Shown here piece by piece: positions 36,541-48,819 of a DNA stretch of 64,000 bases. Below the pieces are notes generated by a model. It saw only the letters and a list, made by a program, of their open reading frames with translations, did not search any database and had not been told where the DNA came from. The DNA lies in assembly GCF_037042905.1 (NCBI RefSeq), contig NC_087246.1:32044001-32108000 (forward strand). The letters run 5' to 3'. Every line of letters starts with the position of its first letter. The first letter of the stretch is position 1. The position numbers and the translations under genes are program-made. The DNA is from Lytechinus pictus. Lineage: Eukaryota; Echinodermata; Echinoidea; Temnopleuroida; Toxopneustidae.

Positions 36541-37364
36541 CAGTTTCATTTCATATTCTGAGTGGAAAGTACAGATATTGCCTATTTACACGACCCAAAT
36601 ATCTCTTATGAATATGCTTCTCATTCGTCATGTTCTTGTGGTGTCTTTCACATTTTACTGTCTATCCTTATTTTTTGTAATTTTCTTTTTATCACTGAAA
36701 AAGTTGCAATGAAGGGTTTCGGATCGAGTTGAATTCACATTTCTTGGTTACATTTTCCGTTTTCATATTTCTCAATTTGTCTAATTTATTATTTTATTCA
36801 ATGTCAATTTATTAGCCAATAATTCGTTATGATAAAAAAATTAGTCCATATAGCCATATATTTTATTTTCTGTGTATGAGAGGGGATGCTCAAGAAGCCA
36901 ACTTTACACTCCCCCATTATGTACAATAAATAAAAGCTAAACCAAAAATTAAGTAACCATGGAGATTTCTTTTTGTTTTATTTAGTTGTCTATGATTACT
37001 CCATATTGATATTGAGTAAATGCACGGTCTGTGTAAAACCAGCTAATAGCTGAAAATGGGGCTCTTAGTACCAAGTAGAAACAGATGAATCAAAATTCAA
37101 AATGCATCAGAGGTACAATACTAATTCTGTATAATTGTGCGCGGACATTTTTTTAAGTAAAAGGGAAGAAACTACGAATGAATTAGAAACGGGTGGCAAC
37201 GTTGGGGGTAATGAAAAGAAGGGGAAAAAAGGGAAAATAATATCGTATATTACACCTATTGTTCGAAGACAAAATATGACTTCACGCTTTGGTTGTCTTG
37301 CCTCCCCCTAAGCTATCACTGGCGCCGCCCTGGAATAATATAATCAATGCCGATGGGAATAAGA
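36541..37364. other. Non-coding sequence, nothing recognised
   Basis: AT-rich, no ORF of note and no repeat identified. AATAAA-like signals occur near 36928 but there is no upstream gene to connect them to. Confidence 0.5.
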
Positions 37365-37500
37365 GCGCATCCAGGAGTTTCCTGCACTCGACCAAGGTGA
37401 GGTGCATGGGTACCCGGTATAGGAAGAAATTCCTCAAATGCTCGAGCGCCCGATCAAGGTACATGTAGCCGTGATAAAGCTGGGGTAATAATAACACGGT
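37365..37500 (+). mobile_element. Diverged SINE body fragment, same family as 36271
   Basis: Alignable with the body of the SINE at 36271-36540: GGTGCATGGGTACCCGGTATAGG against GGTGTATTAAATGGGTGCCCGGCAGG, then ..GCGCCCGATCAAGGTA..GTAGCCGTGATAAAGC against ..GCGTCCGATCAGGGTAGCCGTGCTAAAGC. The tRNA-like head is missing or unrecognisable. Confidence 0.65.
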
Positions 37501-37550
37501 CATGTTAAGCAGCTAGGGCCCGCTAGGAGAACAGTCTTCGGAACTGACAT

Positions 37551-37634
37551 TATCATTGTTATTATTATTATTTATTATCATCATTTATCATTGTTACCAT
37601 TATTATTGTTCGGGAAGTGGGGGGGGGGGGGGGG
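37551..37634. repeat. ATT microsatellite followed by a 16-bp G-run
   Basis: ATT/ATC triplets run from about 37551 to 37610, followed by 16 consecutive G at 37619-37634. The ATT block may be the expanded tail of the SINE fragment just upstream. Confidence 0.8.
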
Positions 37635-38233
37635 CGATGAAGTTAACATGCGCGAGAACGGGTATCCGAACACCATAGATATATGCCTCTTGTGAGAAAA
37701 TTTCAATCCATTTACATATACATCATGGAATAACTCCATTTCCCCCATAGTTTCATTTGAGTTTGCTGGGAAAGACAACTTACCAGACATTTACCGATGA
37801 ATAATGCATGAGGCGTCTCATAAGAAACATTAAAACCCGAACGTTTTACAATGTGACATCTGATAAATGTCCATGTTCCTGGGGATCTGAAAGTCATGTA
37901 TCATCGTTTCATTTTTTCAGCTCGTATTTCATTAAATGTTTAATGTCCTTTCCTTTTATTGCTGTCTGCTTCAATGCGGAGTCGTTTATGTGCAAATGCC
38001 AATGAACCTTTATGGAAAACACAAACCTTTGGAAAAACCGATTTTCATTCTAGGCGAATTTGTAAATGAAGCAAATAATACAATTTGAATACTCACGACT
38101 ATCATGTCTACCCGTTTTTCCTCATAAAACAGCTGTCTCCCGGACTCTCTCTTCCGTTCTTCCACTTTTTTACTCTCTTCTCTGAGTGTTTATTCACTTT
38201 CTTTCACTCCATGGCGCATGGGCGGAAATTTCA
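37635..38233. other. Non-coding sequence, nothing recognised
   Basis: Short open frames occur on both strands but none has recognisable protein features. Pyrimidine-rich near 38120-38210. Confidence 0.4.
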
Positions 38234-39489
38234 GGGGGGGGGGGACGCGTCCCCCTACCCAAAATAGTAGGGGGACACATTATCAAATGTTATCTAAAAA
38301 AAATTCAAAATCTAAGACCAAACAATCCTTCAACCGAAGAACCTGTTTTAAAAAGAGGTTTAGAGCATTGTCTTTATTCCAGACCTAATCATTAAAAAAA
38401 ATACCCCCAAAAAAATCTTCTAACGTAAGACTATATCATATTCTAATTTTTCTGGAATAACACGAGTTTTAAAACGTACTCTTTTCTCCAGACCCGGTTA
38501 TTAAAAAAATGAATTAAAAAAACTTCAACAGTTCAAATCTAAGACCAATCTTCAAAAGTTACACCCTTACTGGGTGTAAAAATATGTATTTACTCCGCAC
38601 CCAGGCAAGTTTTTTTTTAAATAATACTAAGACCCCTACAAAACATTGTAATAACGCATAGGTAAAGCAAACATCCTTTCTCTAGACTTGGTTATTATTT
38701 GAAAAAAAATATAGTTTTTACAAATATTCTAAAACGAATACCCAATAATCTAATTACTGTGGAATAACATGAAGATCGATTGTAGATTTTCCTCCAGACA
38801 CAGTTATTTCAAGAATAAAAAAGCAATAAAACCCAACCCCAACAACGAATCTAAGAACCAACAATCCTCCAAATTAAGACCATGTAGAAAAGCACATGTT
38901 TAGAGCGTTGTCTTTATTCAAACAGTCTTAAAAACACAAGACTTTGTCATATTCTTATTCCTGTGGAATAACACGAGTATTATGCTTAGTCTTTCGTCTA
39001 GACCCGGTTATTTAAAAAATAAAGAAATATTGAAAAAAGAAAAAAAAACTAAGACCAAATTTCAAAATTAAGCCCAGTTAAAATGCTTGGGTTAGAGTGT
39101 TGTCTGTACCCCACAACGAGTTCTCTGAAAAATACAAATTAAGCGAAACTTTAAACTTTGAACTTACAGTATAATTTTTGAAACAACCGGGTCTGGAAAA
39201 AAGACATTGGACTTATAATAATTTTTGAATTAACCGGGTCTGGAAAAAAGACTTTGCACATTTGTGCTATACGAACACATTACTATAGGGTTTTAGTTTT
39301 TAGTTACTGGGTCTGGAGAAAAGACTATGCTTGATTCTCAATTTACTCTTAGCGCATATATTCACAATATGCGCCGTATAAGTGAAAACAACAACAAAGA
39401 CACTAATTCCACCAGTTTTAATTAACTGGGTCTGGAAAAATACTAAGCTTGATTCTCATTATTATTCCACTAGAATATCATTATCATAT

Positions 39490-39895
39490 CTTAGTTTGGA
39501 CTTATATTATAATTTTTGAAATAACCGGGTCTGGAAAAAAGACTTTGGACTTACATTATAATTTTTTTTAAACAACCGGGTCTGGAAAAAGACTTTGGAC
39601 TTATATTATAATTTTTGAAACAACCGGGTCTGGAAAAAAGACTTTGGACTTATATTATAATTTTTTAAACAACCAGGTCTGGAAAAAAGACTTTGAACTT
39701 ATATTATAATTTTTGAAACAACCGGGTCTGGAAAAAAAGACTTTGGACTTATATTATAATTTTTTAAACAGCTTGGTCTGGAAAAAAGACTTTGAACTTA
39801 TATTATAATTATTGAAACAACCGGGTCTGGAAGAAAAAACTTTGGATTATATTATACTTTCTTTATTAACCGGGTCTGGAAAAAAAGACTTTGCA
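39490..39895. repeat. About 49-bp tandem repeat, eight copies
   Basis: Units carry AACCGGGTCTGGAAAAAAG, then ACTTTGGACTTATATTATAA and a T-run. GGTCTGG cores recur at about 39523, 39574, 39625, 39673, 39722, 39773, 39821 and 39870, i.e. every 48-51 bp. Four less regular copies precede (39187-39430). A longer stretch, TGTGCTAT..GAAC..ATTACTATAGG, occurs at both 39264 and 39900, marking a larger duplication. Confidence 0.88.
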
Positions 39896-39966
39896 TTTTT
39901 GTGCTATATGAACGTATTACTATAGGATTTCAGTTTAGAACGGATTCGCCAAAAATCCCTTCAAAT

Positions 39967-40099
39967 TTATTACATTTGTGGGTAAAGTCATTATTACATT
40001 TGTGGGCGATCAAAATTATTTCATTTGTGGGTAAAGTGTTATTACATTTGTGGGCGTTATTACATTTGTGGGCGATTATTACAACATTTGTGGGTGTAA
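39967..40099. repeat. Short tandem repeat with ATTACATTTGTGGG core, six copies
   Basis: The core (T)TATTACATTTGTGGG followed by CGAT or TAAAG is repeated six times at intervals of 18-25 bp, ending at the C-run. It lies at the outer end of the foldback-like region. Confidence 0.85.
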
Positions 40100-40254
40100 C
40101 ACCCCCCCCCCCCTTTCTTCCGTTCTATGCTATTCCCCTCTTCTCTCTTCAGTCCTGTCTCATTTGATTTTGGTATCGCTTACAATTTAATATGTCTATG
40201 TCTCGCCCATACCACTCACGTGCACACCCTCCTTAAGATCGTTCACATTCATAC

Positions 40255-40565
40255 ACTGCAAAAACGTCTGTGTTAATTTTACACCAGCCTGGTATCTATA
40301 TCGGTTCACATTAGAGAGGTGTTGAAACAACACCAGTTAACCCATTGCCTACTGGAACCGGGTGATCCCTGTACAAAGCCTATGGGAATCATATAATTCA
40401 GTATTCAACAGGTTAAGTATCAAACCGACATTGGTTTAACACTAATTGGTGTTGCTTAAAAGCCATTTTAGCCTAACGCCAAACCGGTGTTGTTTCAACA
40501 CCACTCTGGTGCGGATCGATATAGATACCAGACTGGTGTTAAATTAATACCAGCGTTTTTGCAGT
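40255..40565. mobile_element. MITE with ACTGCAAAAACG inverted ends
   Basis: A 311-bp element begins ACTGCAAAAACG and ends CGTTTTTGCAGT. Inverted similarity continues inward through TTAACACCAGNCTGGTATCTATATCG. It contains several GGTGTTG/CAACACC inverted motifs. TA-containing sequence flanks both ends (ATAC / TACA). There is no coding capacity. The autonomous family is not determined. Confidence 0.75.
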
Positions 40566-43465
40566 ACATGGAACAGTGAAACCAATCCCATTTTGACCAA
40601 TGGTATATGCTATTGAAATCCATTGGAAAACAAGTAATACATTTGGCTGGTCTTGGATCGCTTTCCACGGTGTGGCTGATGTGGCACATAAAAGAGAGAA
40701 GCAGAAAAAATGAGGCAACCAAAGTATTTTTGTAGGAAAAACAATCAACAATAAGCGCGTTAAAAAAAATATATATATATTTGGGAAGTTTTATTTTGAC
40801 ATCCCATGCAGCAGCTCCTCCACATTTCAAGTGATATAAATTCCACACAAAGAAAAATTTCTTAGAAAATTGGAATTTGTTCTACCTGTGCAGCTAACAT
40901 ATCATCATATACATTATTTTATGATATGCTTGTGTGATTATCAATATCATTAACCATTGAACAATGAAAATGTCACTATTAACTAAACATTATTCTATTG
41001 TTTGACGGATGCTCGTCAAAATTTAATTAATATTTCTTTCTAGATTTTAATAAAAATATAAAAATAATTCGATGTCAGGGTGGACTTTCATTTTAACTTC
41101 TCCTCGCCTCACTCCATCTATGTCTCTTCCATCATCTACATGTAGTTCTATCCTTATTCAATATACAGTATAGTCCATCAACGTTCATCAACTCATTGCA
41201 TACGATCATATTTATGACCACTTCTAATTATTTCTTTTATTTTATACATCTCCCCCGTTTCGTATGGTCGGACCCCAAACAATCGAGCGCATACCAAAAA
41301 CAACTCGACCAGGGTATCATTCAGCGGACCTAAATTACCCGAGTGATTCTCGCTCGCTTATGACAAGGAAGATCGAGATAGCGTCGGAAAGAGAAAGAGG
41401 GGTACCACAAGAGAGTCAATAATTAAAGTTTTAGACGGAGGAAGGCAGTGTTATCCAGCCTCTCCTCAGCAGACAGCCATAATTTGATACAATGCAAAAA
41501 TAATTACGGAAATCCACGGGCTTTGGTTGGGACGCGCTGGAAACGAAATGGAAATAAATACCCGGTGTGCTGCGCATCGGGGAATTAGTTATAATTGTAG
41601 ACGAGGATTTGGTAAGGCAGGTAGGGTTGATGATAAGTGGGGCCGGCGACCGAGTTCTTCACATGCTTGGAATGGGGATGTCAAGTGGAGGAATGTTGAG
41701 GAGCATTAAGCCATCCGATGCTAAAGAGTCGTCATGGAATCCAGCATGGCAACATTTCCATGACTAGAAACGATAACTAATAAACCGAGAACCGCCAACT
41801 TATCAACACAATCATAAGGAGGTTTGAAAATTTAAACGGAGTTAACGATTTGGTCTATTCGTCTTAATATAATTTTTAAAAGATGTTTTATCTTTAAAAT
41901 ATAGTATTTTTCATGTTTTCTGTATATCTACAACTACCCTATTATGGTGCTAATATAAATTATTTATCATGTTGATTAATTATGCCATTTGTTTATAAAA
42001 TAAAAATTACTTAAAAGAGAAATTCCGTGATCCCTGGTTGTGATGAAATAAAACGAATGTGTTGATTGCTATCATGAAATATGTTTGACAATGTTTAGAG
42101 GCAATGAAATAACTGTGCGAAATCTGTTTATGATCGGATGAATAATCATTCTGAAGCCGTGAATTAAAATGTATATAAAAATGACCTATTTTCGTTCATC
42201 ACTCATATCGCTTTCTCAAAAAGGTGCGTAATTCTGCTGCGCCTAGGAATCGACAATTATTACCATCACCCACCCCTCTTGTCAAACAGGCTAGATTTGT
42301 AACTTATCTTTTTGCGATGGTAGGCTTGGGGAGTCGGCTTATTCCTGAGAATATAGATCATCTTCACATCTACACTTACATGCTGTACTTTATCATTGAT
42401 GGGAAGAGACTTTGAGATGGTAAAGTAACCAGAAGAAAAGAAAAAGAAAAAGAAAGATAGAGAGAGAGAGATGGGGGGGGGGGCAGTTTGGGGAGTGGAT
42501 TGTGAAAAACGAAATAAATTTTGACATTTGTACCATACAACTGCAGCGTTGCCCCCGATATGCTTGACGACATTGTTATATTACGAATGCCCTTTGCTCT
42601 AGATTGGCGACCGATTATTTCTTTCAATGAACGTAATGAATATACGAACAACTGCAATGGTCCACCAGTTCTCAGTAGCATGTGGTTCAATACGATAAGT
42701 CCGTTTTACAACTTCATGCGTGCAAAACCAATTTCTATGGAAATTCCCGTACATTTTGTGTGTGTTTGTGCGAGGAACTACTTCTGGGGACACTTTTCTT
42801 ATATTTTACATATCAACCGGGGAGGTCCCCGGTTTACCTAAAAAGCGCCAATCAATCCCTTATCTCATTTTAAGCAGTAGTAAAGTGTGTAAAAAGGACC
42901 CTTTCGGCCGATTAAGCTCAATTCGTGTGTGTCGGGCGGTAATAAGCATCCCCTATGATCCTTGAGACCGGATAGTGGATTAAATTCAATTTTCTGAGAC
43001 CCCACTGTAGACAAACGTGGACATGATTGTGTTAGTAAAATTCCACTTGCTAAATGTAGTCACATCCTCCGGTGTGTAAAATGTCACTCGCTAACCGTGG
43101 ACCTATCCCTGAAAAGTTATATTTTTCGGTTTTGCCACTTCAATGTACAGTCTATTTGCATTACTTACCGTGGGCAGTCCATGGATCTAGGGTGCTCTCG
43201 ATCCTAATGTGGTGTTTCATATTTCCCCACGTTTGTAGGTAAATACAAACACACGTACCCATGGTGAAAAACGAGGACACACACGACCCTTACAGTTGGA
43301 TTGAGGACACATAGCACACCGAGGACGTTCTTGTACACGGGCCCACTTCAAATGACCAAAAATTGTATTCTCTTGCACATAGGGATGAATTTAAAAAGTC
43401 ATTGATTTGCTGTATGGTAGATGTGAGATGTCTTCGGTTGTATAGTAAAGCTCATAATGATCCTA
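40566..43465. other. Non-coding sequence without recognised genes
   Basis: Mostly AT-rich. A stretch at 41290-41760 is less AT-rich and has two overlapping open frames of about 60 codons. A second at 42520-42840 has a 106-codon frame. Neither shows a domain, splice signals I trust or biased composition, so I call no gene. A GAAAA/GA-rich tract and an 11-bp G-run lie at 42430-42483. Confidence 0.45.
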
Positions 43466-43720
43466 CACTCTAAAAATATTGAGTAAAAATGCTCCATGAG
43501 GGTAATTATGTGTCCAAGCAACATTGGGCATTTCTTTTGGGCACTTTTATTTATCCAGTGTGATGAAAATTTTGCCCATTCTAAAGTAATTGCTGGTTAT
43601 TTTCTTAAACGTAACTGGACAATATGTTTCTTGCATCGGATAATATACTGCCCAAAAATTGGTTGGACACATAATTTTCCTCGTGCTGGTTAAACATTTA
43701 CCCAACATTTTTTATATAGC
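43466..43720. mobile_element. MITE-like inverted-repeat element
   Basis: About 255 bp with imperfect inverted ends: CACTCTAAAAATATTGAGTAA at the left pairs with TTACCCAACATTTTTTATATAG at the right. The inner parts match better (GGGTAATTATGTGTCCAA against TTGGACACATAATTTTCC). Ends are degenerate and boundaries approximate. Non-coding. Confidence 0.6.
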
Positions 43721-43740
43721 GTAGATGAACTAGAATCTTA

Positions 43741-44036
43741 GGCCCGTATTCTGAAGTCAGGTTTAAAGTTGTGGTTTACGTATGGACAGCCAAAAGTATA
43801 AAAAATTTTTTATTAAGTTGTACGTTTCTTATGTTTGCTGTGCTCTTTCCTGATTCATCGATGGTGAAGACAATAATCTATATATACTTCCTAGATAATT
43901 ATGAATGATGTGAGAACCAAAGGAGCTGAAATATTATATCCCTTCTGTTAGTGATTTATGTAACAATTGGCTGTCCATACTTAAACCACAACTTGAAACC
44001 TGAGTTTAAGTTAAACCCGACTTCAGAATACGGGCC
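43741..44036. mobile_element. MITE with GGCCCGTATTCTGAAGTC ends and TTA target duplication
   Basis: A 296-bp element with perfect 18-bp terminal inverted repeats, flanked by TTA on both sides (43738-43740 and 44037-44039). Subterminal parts are also inverted (TTGTGGTTTA..TATGGACAGCCAA). A 3-bp TTA/TAA duplication is typical of the PIF/Harbinger superfamily, including ISL2EU-like non-autonomous elements. The core is AT-rich and non-coding. Classification is inferred from ends and duplication. Confidence 0.85.
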
Positions 44037-47000
44037 TTAGGGTGTGGGGTGATGATAAAGACCAAGAGAGTGAAAGCAGTTTTGAATCTTAAACCAATGT
44101 GGATGTTGTAATTTGAAGGGTAAAGGCTCGGGCAGGTAAGAATGTTACTCAAGTTTTATGCTCTGGGATGCATTATCAAGAAATATGTAAATAATGAAAA
44201 AAAAGATTAGATCGCAATCTTTTTCATGAATCTTTTCGTATTCCCCTTTTCATTGTTTAATTCTTCAATAAAACCGATCGGACTAGATTGCAAGGCACGA
44301 TTTTAGCGCAGAAAAAAAAATTAAGATCGATACATTTGCCGAAATCATTTCATAAATTGCTTATAATTATGCATAGTTTTTTATTATGATGATGATCACA
44401 ATGATACTAATATTGATACTGATGTTATTATTGTTACTATCATCGTTATCAATATAATTATCACCATTGCTATCTTTATCATTGTCCTTAAATTGACTTG
44501 TGTTACACCAAAAAATAACAGAGACACAATTGAAAAACAAAGACAGATGTTATCTGGTTTTTACATTGATTTATTTGATTCAAAATCAAGAAATGATCAG
44601 AAGCGGAAAATACTAATTTGTCTCCATCAATCCTCTTCAATACCTTCGTTGAAATGGACGTTTGTTTTCAAGTATGTACCTTTACATCTCGATACTAAAA
44701 ATCTATCTACACTGTATAATCTTGACAAAATATTTGAATATGCTCTATAGCATGTAAACAATGCTGTATTCATATTTTATTAAAACAATTTACACTAAAG
44801 GCCAACAAATACAGACAGATGCATCGAAAAAAGAAGAGCAGTGACACACTGTTGCATAATTTGACAAAAATGTTTGAACTATGAAGTATTACATCATATA
44901 AACATAACAAATTTATCCCGTGTTCTAAAACATAGATTCAACTTCCGAGCTTCACTTAATTGCGGTAGACGCACAAAACAATTACGAAAAATACATTCAA
45001 TAACACGGTCACATTTTCAAACAGAAATGGAAGAATCAGCGTCATAATGATTATGCTAAGGATATTTGATTAACATCAATCTATTAAGCAGTCATGGAAA
45101 AAAACGAAAAAAACTAACAATTGTTTTTTTTTAGACTTTTACAACTTACTTCCATAACCCGTTATCGTATTGTCGCGTTATAGTAATTTACAAGTAACAC
45201 ATTTATCACATTTTTAATGAAAGAATTGGGGAGCCATCCTTTACTGATGTTCTTTTAAATGATGATTCCTTTAATATATTATTAGAACTTGAAACGTAAG
45301 ATTTTTAGTTGTTCATGAGTTGTGAAAATGAACAAAATTCAAATACGACTTTTTTCAGAAAAGTCTATTGATTCATAGCTACTACTATATTTGGTTCCGT
45401 AATACGCCGTGACAAGGGCGAATGGATATCCACGGCTTGGAGTGGGGTTTAGAATACATTGACCCAGTAGGAAATGAATGAAGAAACCGTCCTAAGTATG
45501 GCCTGCCTTGCATACTCACAGAGTTTTAAAAGCATGATAGATGAACCAAGAACCGACTTTTACAGGTAATTACAGTCTTAGCCAATTTGCAGACCAATAT
45601 CTTAAAAGAAGATTTTCCTCTTAACGGTCGTGGTTTGAATTGAAATGTATTAGTTTTATCCGGTATTTTCAATTTCAAATATTGCCAAAGAATTATCATC
45701 ACCCTAATACCGAGTCAATAAAAATTGTCCATAATGACAGCAAGGTGAAAAGCAAGAGGAATTGTAATGAAATGTTTTGAAAATGGACAACAGTCTCAGC
45801 TTCTGATATTGAACTCTTTTGCATATTTATTCAATTGTAAAATAATGAAGTAGTAATGAACAAGTGTGATTAAAATGAGTAAGAAAAAAGGACACGGATT
45901 TTAATCAAACATGGCTGAATAAAGATTGACAATTCATTTCTGAGGTGAAATCGCAATTTTGTTTTCTGTACATTGTGAACGTGATGATTAATTAGCATGA
46001 ATTATAAATCGATGTATTTGTTTTACCTTGACGATAAAAACCTTGCCTCTTAAAACGGTTGAGTGAAAAATAACTGACTATAGAATAAAATGCAACATGC
46101 TTTTTGTTTGGTAGAATTGATTCAATGATAAAAAAATATATGGGTGATATGTTTACTTAGTTTAATATCACCGAATACACTGTATCATTTACCCAGTAAA
46201 CACGTATGTCCCCTTAAACCCAATATTGACTAAGCCTTGTTTAAGAAGAGTAAGAAACAAAACGTTTTTAATTCAAAGGAAGCATTTTGCGGTGAAACAA
46301 ATTTCTTAAGGCTATTCTAAACTAGAAAGTATTTTTATTCGATGACACTCTATGATTTATAATGTTCTTAGATATTAGGGAAGCAATAATATCAATTGCA
46401 TTGCATATGTAATTTCTTGTGTCAAAAAGATTAATAAAATCTAGTTACATTAAAGAATACATGCCACTGGACAAGATCAAGGATCAAGTGATTTGGTCAA
46501 ATGAGTTTCCTTTGAACAGAACATGGTCACTTGGACTTAGAAATGTGGTCTAAAAATGCACGCCTCGCAGTTATTCATTTGGCACAATGAGAAACTGGAG
46601 TTGGTGCATGAAAGATTTTTTTTCGAGTTACCTGCATGTATTGTTCGAAAATTGATAACCACTATCATTGTTCTTTTCCGTAATTTGGGAAAATTACGCC
46701 TCCATGGTCGATTTGATCACGTGCTTTTTTTTTTTTAATCAAAACAGTCCTTGGACTATCCTACATCAGTACAATTCTACATATGATCTAGATTTGGTAA
46801 TTAATAGATTTGCTTTTAGTGTGTCTGATAAAATACCTTGAAATAAAGGATCCATGTGTCTCCGTCAGTTTGTTTGTGTCTTTAAAAACGTGTGCAGCTA
46901 ATTGTTCAAAATACCTCGAAATTTCAAATGCTTTCTAACCTCTTTTATAATACCATATCTAGAGATTTAAGTAAATCTACGACACATTAGACGTGTATAT

Positions 47001-47889
47001 TACATAGGTGATTAAACAATCGAAATTCATTACAATACTGATCTTTGACATTTTAAATGGCAGGAACAACGAAATCTCCAGTACTAGATTAATAAGCGGT
47101 GAATAATGCTCGTCATGGATAAAGAAATAACATTATGTCTGTCTTTAAAAACAATGTCTATCATCATAACACACACTCACATCGATTTGAAAAATAGCAG
47201 CCGACTCTATGTCTGATGACAAGTATTGGTACACCTTCAAAACATCATAAACAAGTACATAAATCTATTTTCTTCAACGTAATATTATAATGTTCGCTTT
47301 ACACGTGAATTAATTGACACGATGAATATACATGTAAATTGTTTCTTGGTTCAAATATACAAGAAAGACTATTGTAACATTTACTTTCATCCTCATATTT
47401 ACACATTGAAACGTGGAATATAATGTGCAATCTCCCTTTTTATTTGTAAAGTTCATCAAATCATAAGCTAGAGGGTGTACTTGTAGAATCAAAATATATA
47501 AGTAAATGGGACATTGACCTTATCAGCTATCAACTTTTGACATTCGTGAACATCATATAACCTCCAAAAGGAGAGGAATTTCTTGAATGCTAATCTATTA
47601 TTTAACATCTAAGTGGAAACGTCAAGGAAATGCTGAGGTTCAAGTTCTAGAACCCCCTTTTTAAAAATTATTTTATCAATCGATGATACTATAACTATTT
47701 TTTTCTAACATAATAAGTTATTAGCAACATATACTTAAGTGCTTATTGCGATATGATATTGATGTATATATATACATGTACATTTTCCCGAAGAAAATCG
47801 TATCGTGTGTAATCAAATACAATATTCCTCCATCTTGATCAGATCGTATAAAGGTCAAGACAAAATCACCTGATAGTTTTCATAGGTCT

Positions 47890-47997
47890 CACGTGATGAG
47901 TAGAAAAGACGACACTTCAGCACGTGATGGTAACAGCGAACCAATCACAATGCGAATTTTGTCCATTCTCCCTCTCTCTCTCCACGTGAAACACGTG
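47890..47997. promoter_or_regulatory. Cluster of four CACGTG E-boxes with a CCAAT motif
   Basis: Perfect CACGTG hexamers occur at 47890, 47921, 47983 and 47992, with ACCAATCAC at 47940-47948. CACGTG is bound by bHLH(-Zip) factors such as USF, Myc/Max, MITF/TFE and CLOCK-type proteins, and CCAAT by NF-Y. The last two sites are only 9 bp apart. No gene start is identifiable nearby, so whether this is a promoter or enhancer is unknown. Confidence 0.4.
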
Positions 47998-48819
47998 TCC
48001 ATTTCACACTAACAAACATTACCCCTCTCTTCGTTCCCCGTTTGTGTCGTCGCTAAGGAGAACGTTTTTCGAATTGGAATGAGCTTGAATCAATATGCAA
48101 CTTCAAGTATTTACAGGCTACAAAAAATAGCAGGATTCTCTTAATCAGATTCTGGTTCAAAATGAAGGCTTCGGTGATGCGGCAGCAGACAAATACACAA
48201 AGATCACTACTTTGATTTTCACGCTCTGGGGACAATTTGACGTGCGGATCCAGCCACATACGTGATTGTCATCTCAAATTTCTCCAATGGTAGTTCAAAT
48301 ACGACATAATGGTTAAGAAACACTTACAATAATAATTATGCTCCTCGTTAGGCGAAATTCATTAAGGATCATGATTCGACGAACGATCAGTAAGATCAGC
48401 GAGATAATCTCGCTTTTCTTCACAAGTAAAAGAACCATGTGATAAAACGCTCTCTGAAGACGAATGGAACAATAAATATACATACATGTCAGGCAAAAGT
48501 CCTTTGGTTTTCTCTAGTTTTCTCTCGAATGTTTTATGTCATTTTTGGTCACTTTGTTGCTTTAGTTTGATAGAAAATAGTTCGAAGGCTTTGATGCGTG
48601 GGCGTGTCATCACAAACTGGTGGGTTTGTTGGTTTCGTTGGTGGTAGGGAGGATTATTTCATCGCGAAGGGAGTGGTTGCTACCCCCTCCTAATCCCGAA
48701 GGCGGGTCTTGGTGGTTGTTGTTAAGCTGTGAGATGGGGAGGGTTGTCACAAGGGCTTGCTCACACAATGCAGCTACCTCCTGCGGTGGATGGGGGATCG
48801 GACGAATCACACCAGGGAG

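Larger units (their letters stand above)
38234..40113. mobile_element. Foldback-like repeat element with opposed repeat arms
   Basis: The region starts at an 11-bp G-run (38234-38244) and ends at a 12-bp C-run (40102-40113). The left arm (about 38300-39130) carries the motif CCAGACCCGGTTATT and variants at about 38379, 38488, 38682, 38794 and 38998, in a roughly 310-bp higher-order pattern that also contains TTTAGAG..TTGTCT and CTAAGACCAA. The right arm (about 39165-39900) carries the reverse complement, AACCGGGTCTGGAAAAAAGAC, twelve times. Long, internally repetitive inverted arms are the hallmark of Foldback/TU-type elements known from sea urchins. No transposase ORF or clear target-site duplication was found, so the class is inferred. 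Confidence 0.5.

Noticed and set aside
39490-40099. CRISPR-like regular repeats
   Set aside because: Units are directly adjacent, variable in length and without unique spacers. The context is clearly eukaryotic, so this is satellite or transposon sequence.
40495-40848. 117-codon minus-strand open frame
   Set aside because: It overlaps the inverted-repeat end of the MITE at 40255-40565 and shows no recognisable domain.
41527-41767. Two overlapping plus-strand frames in a less AT-rich stretch
   Set aside because: No recognisable protein features. It could be a conserved non-coding element, but I cannot show that from one sequence.
42521-42841. 106-codon plus-strand open frame
   Set aside because: No signal peptide, domain or splice context. 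Competing frames of similar length exist on both strands.
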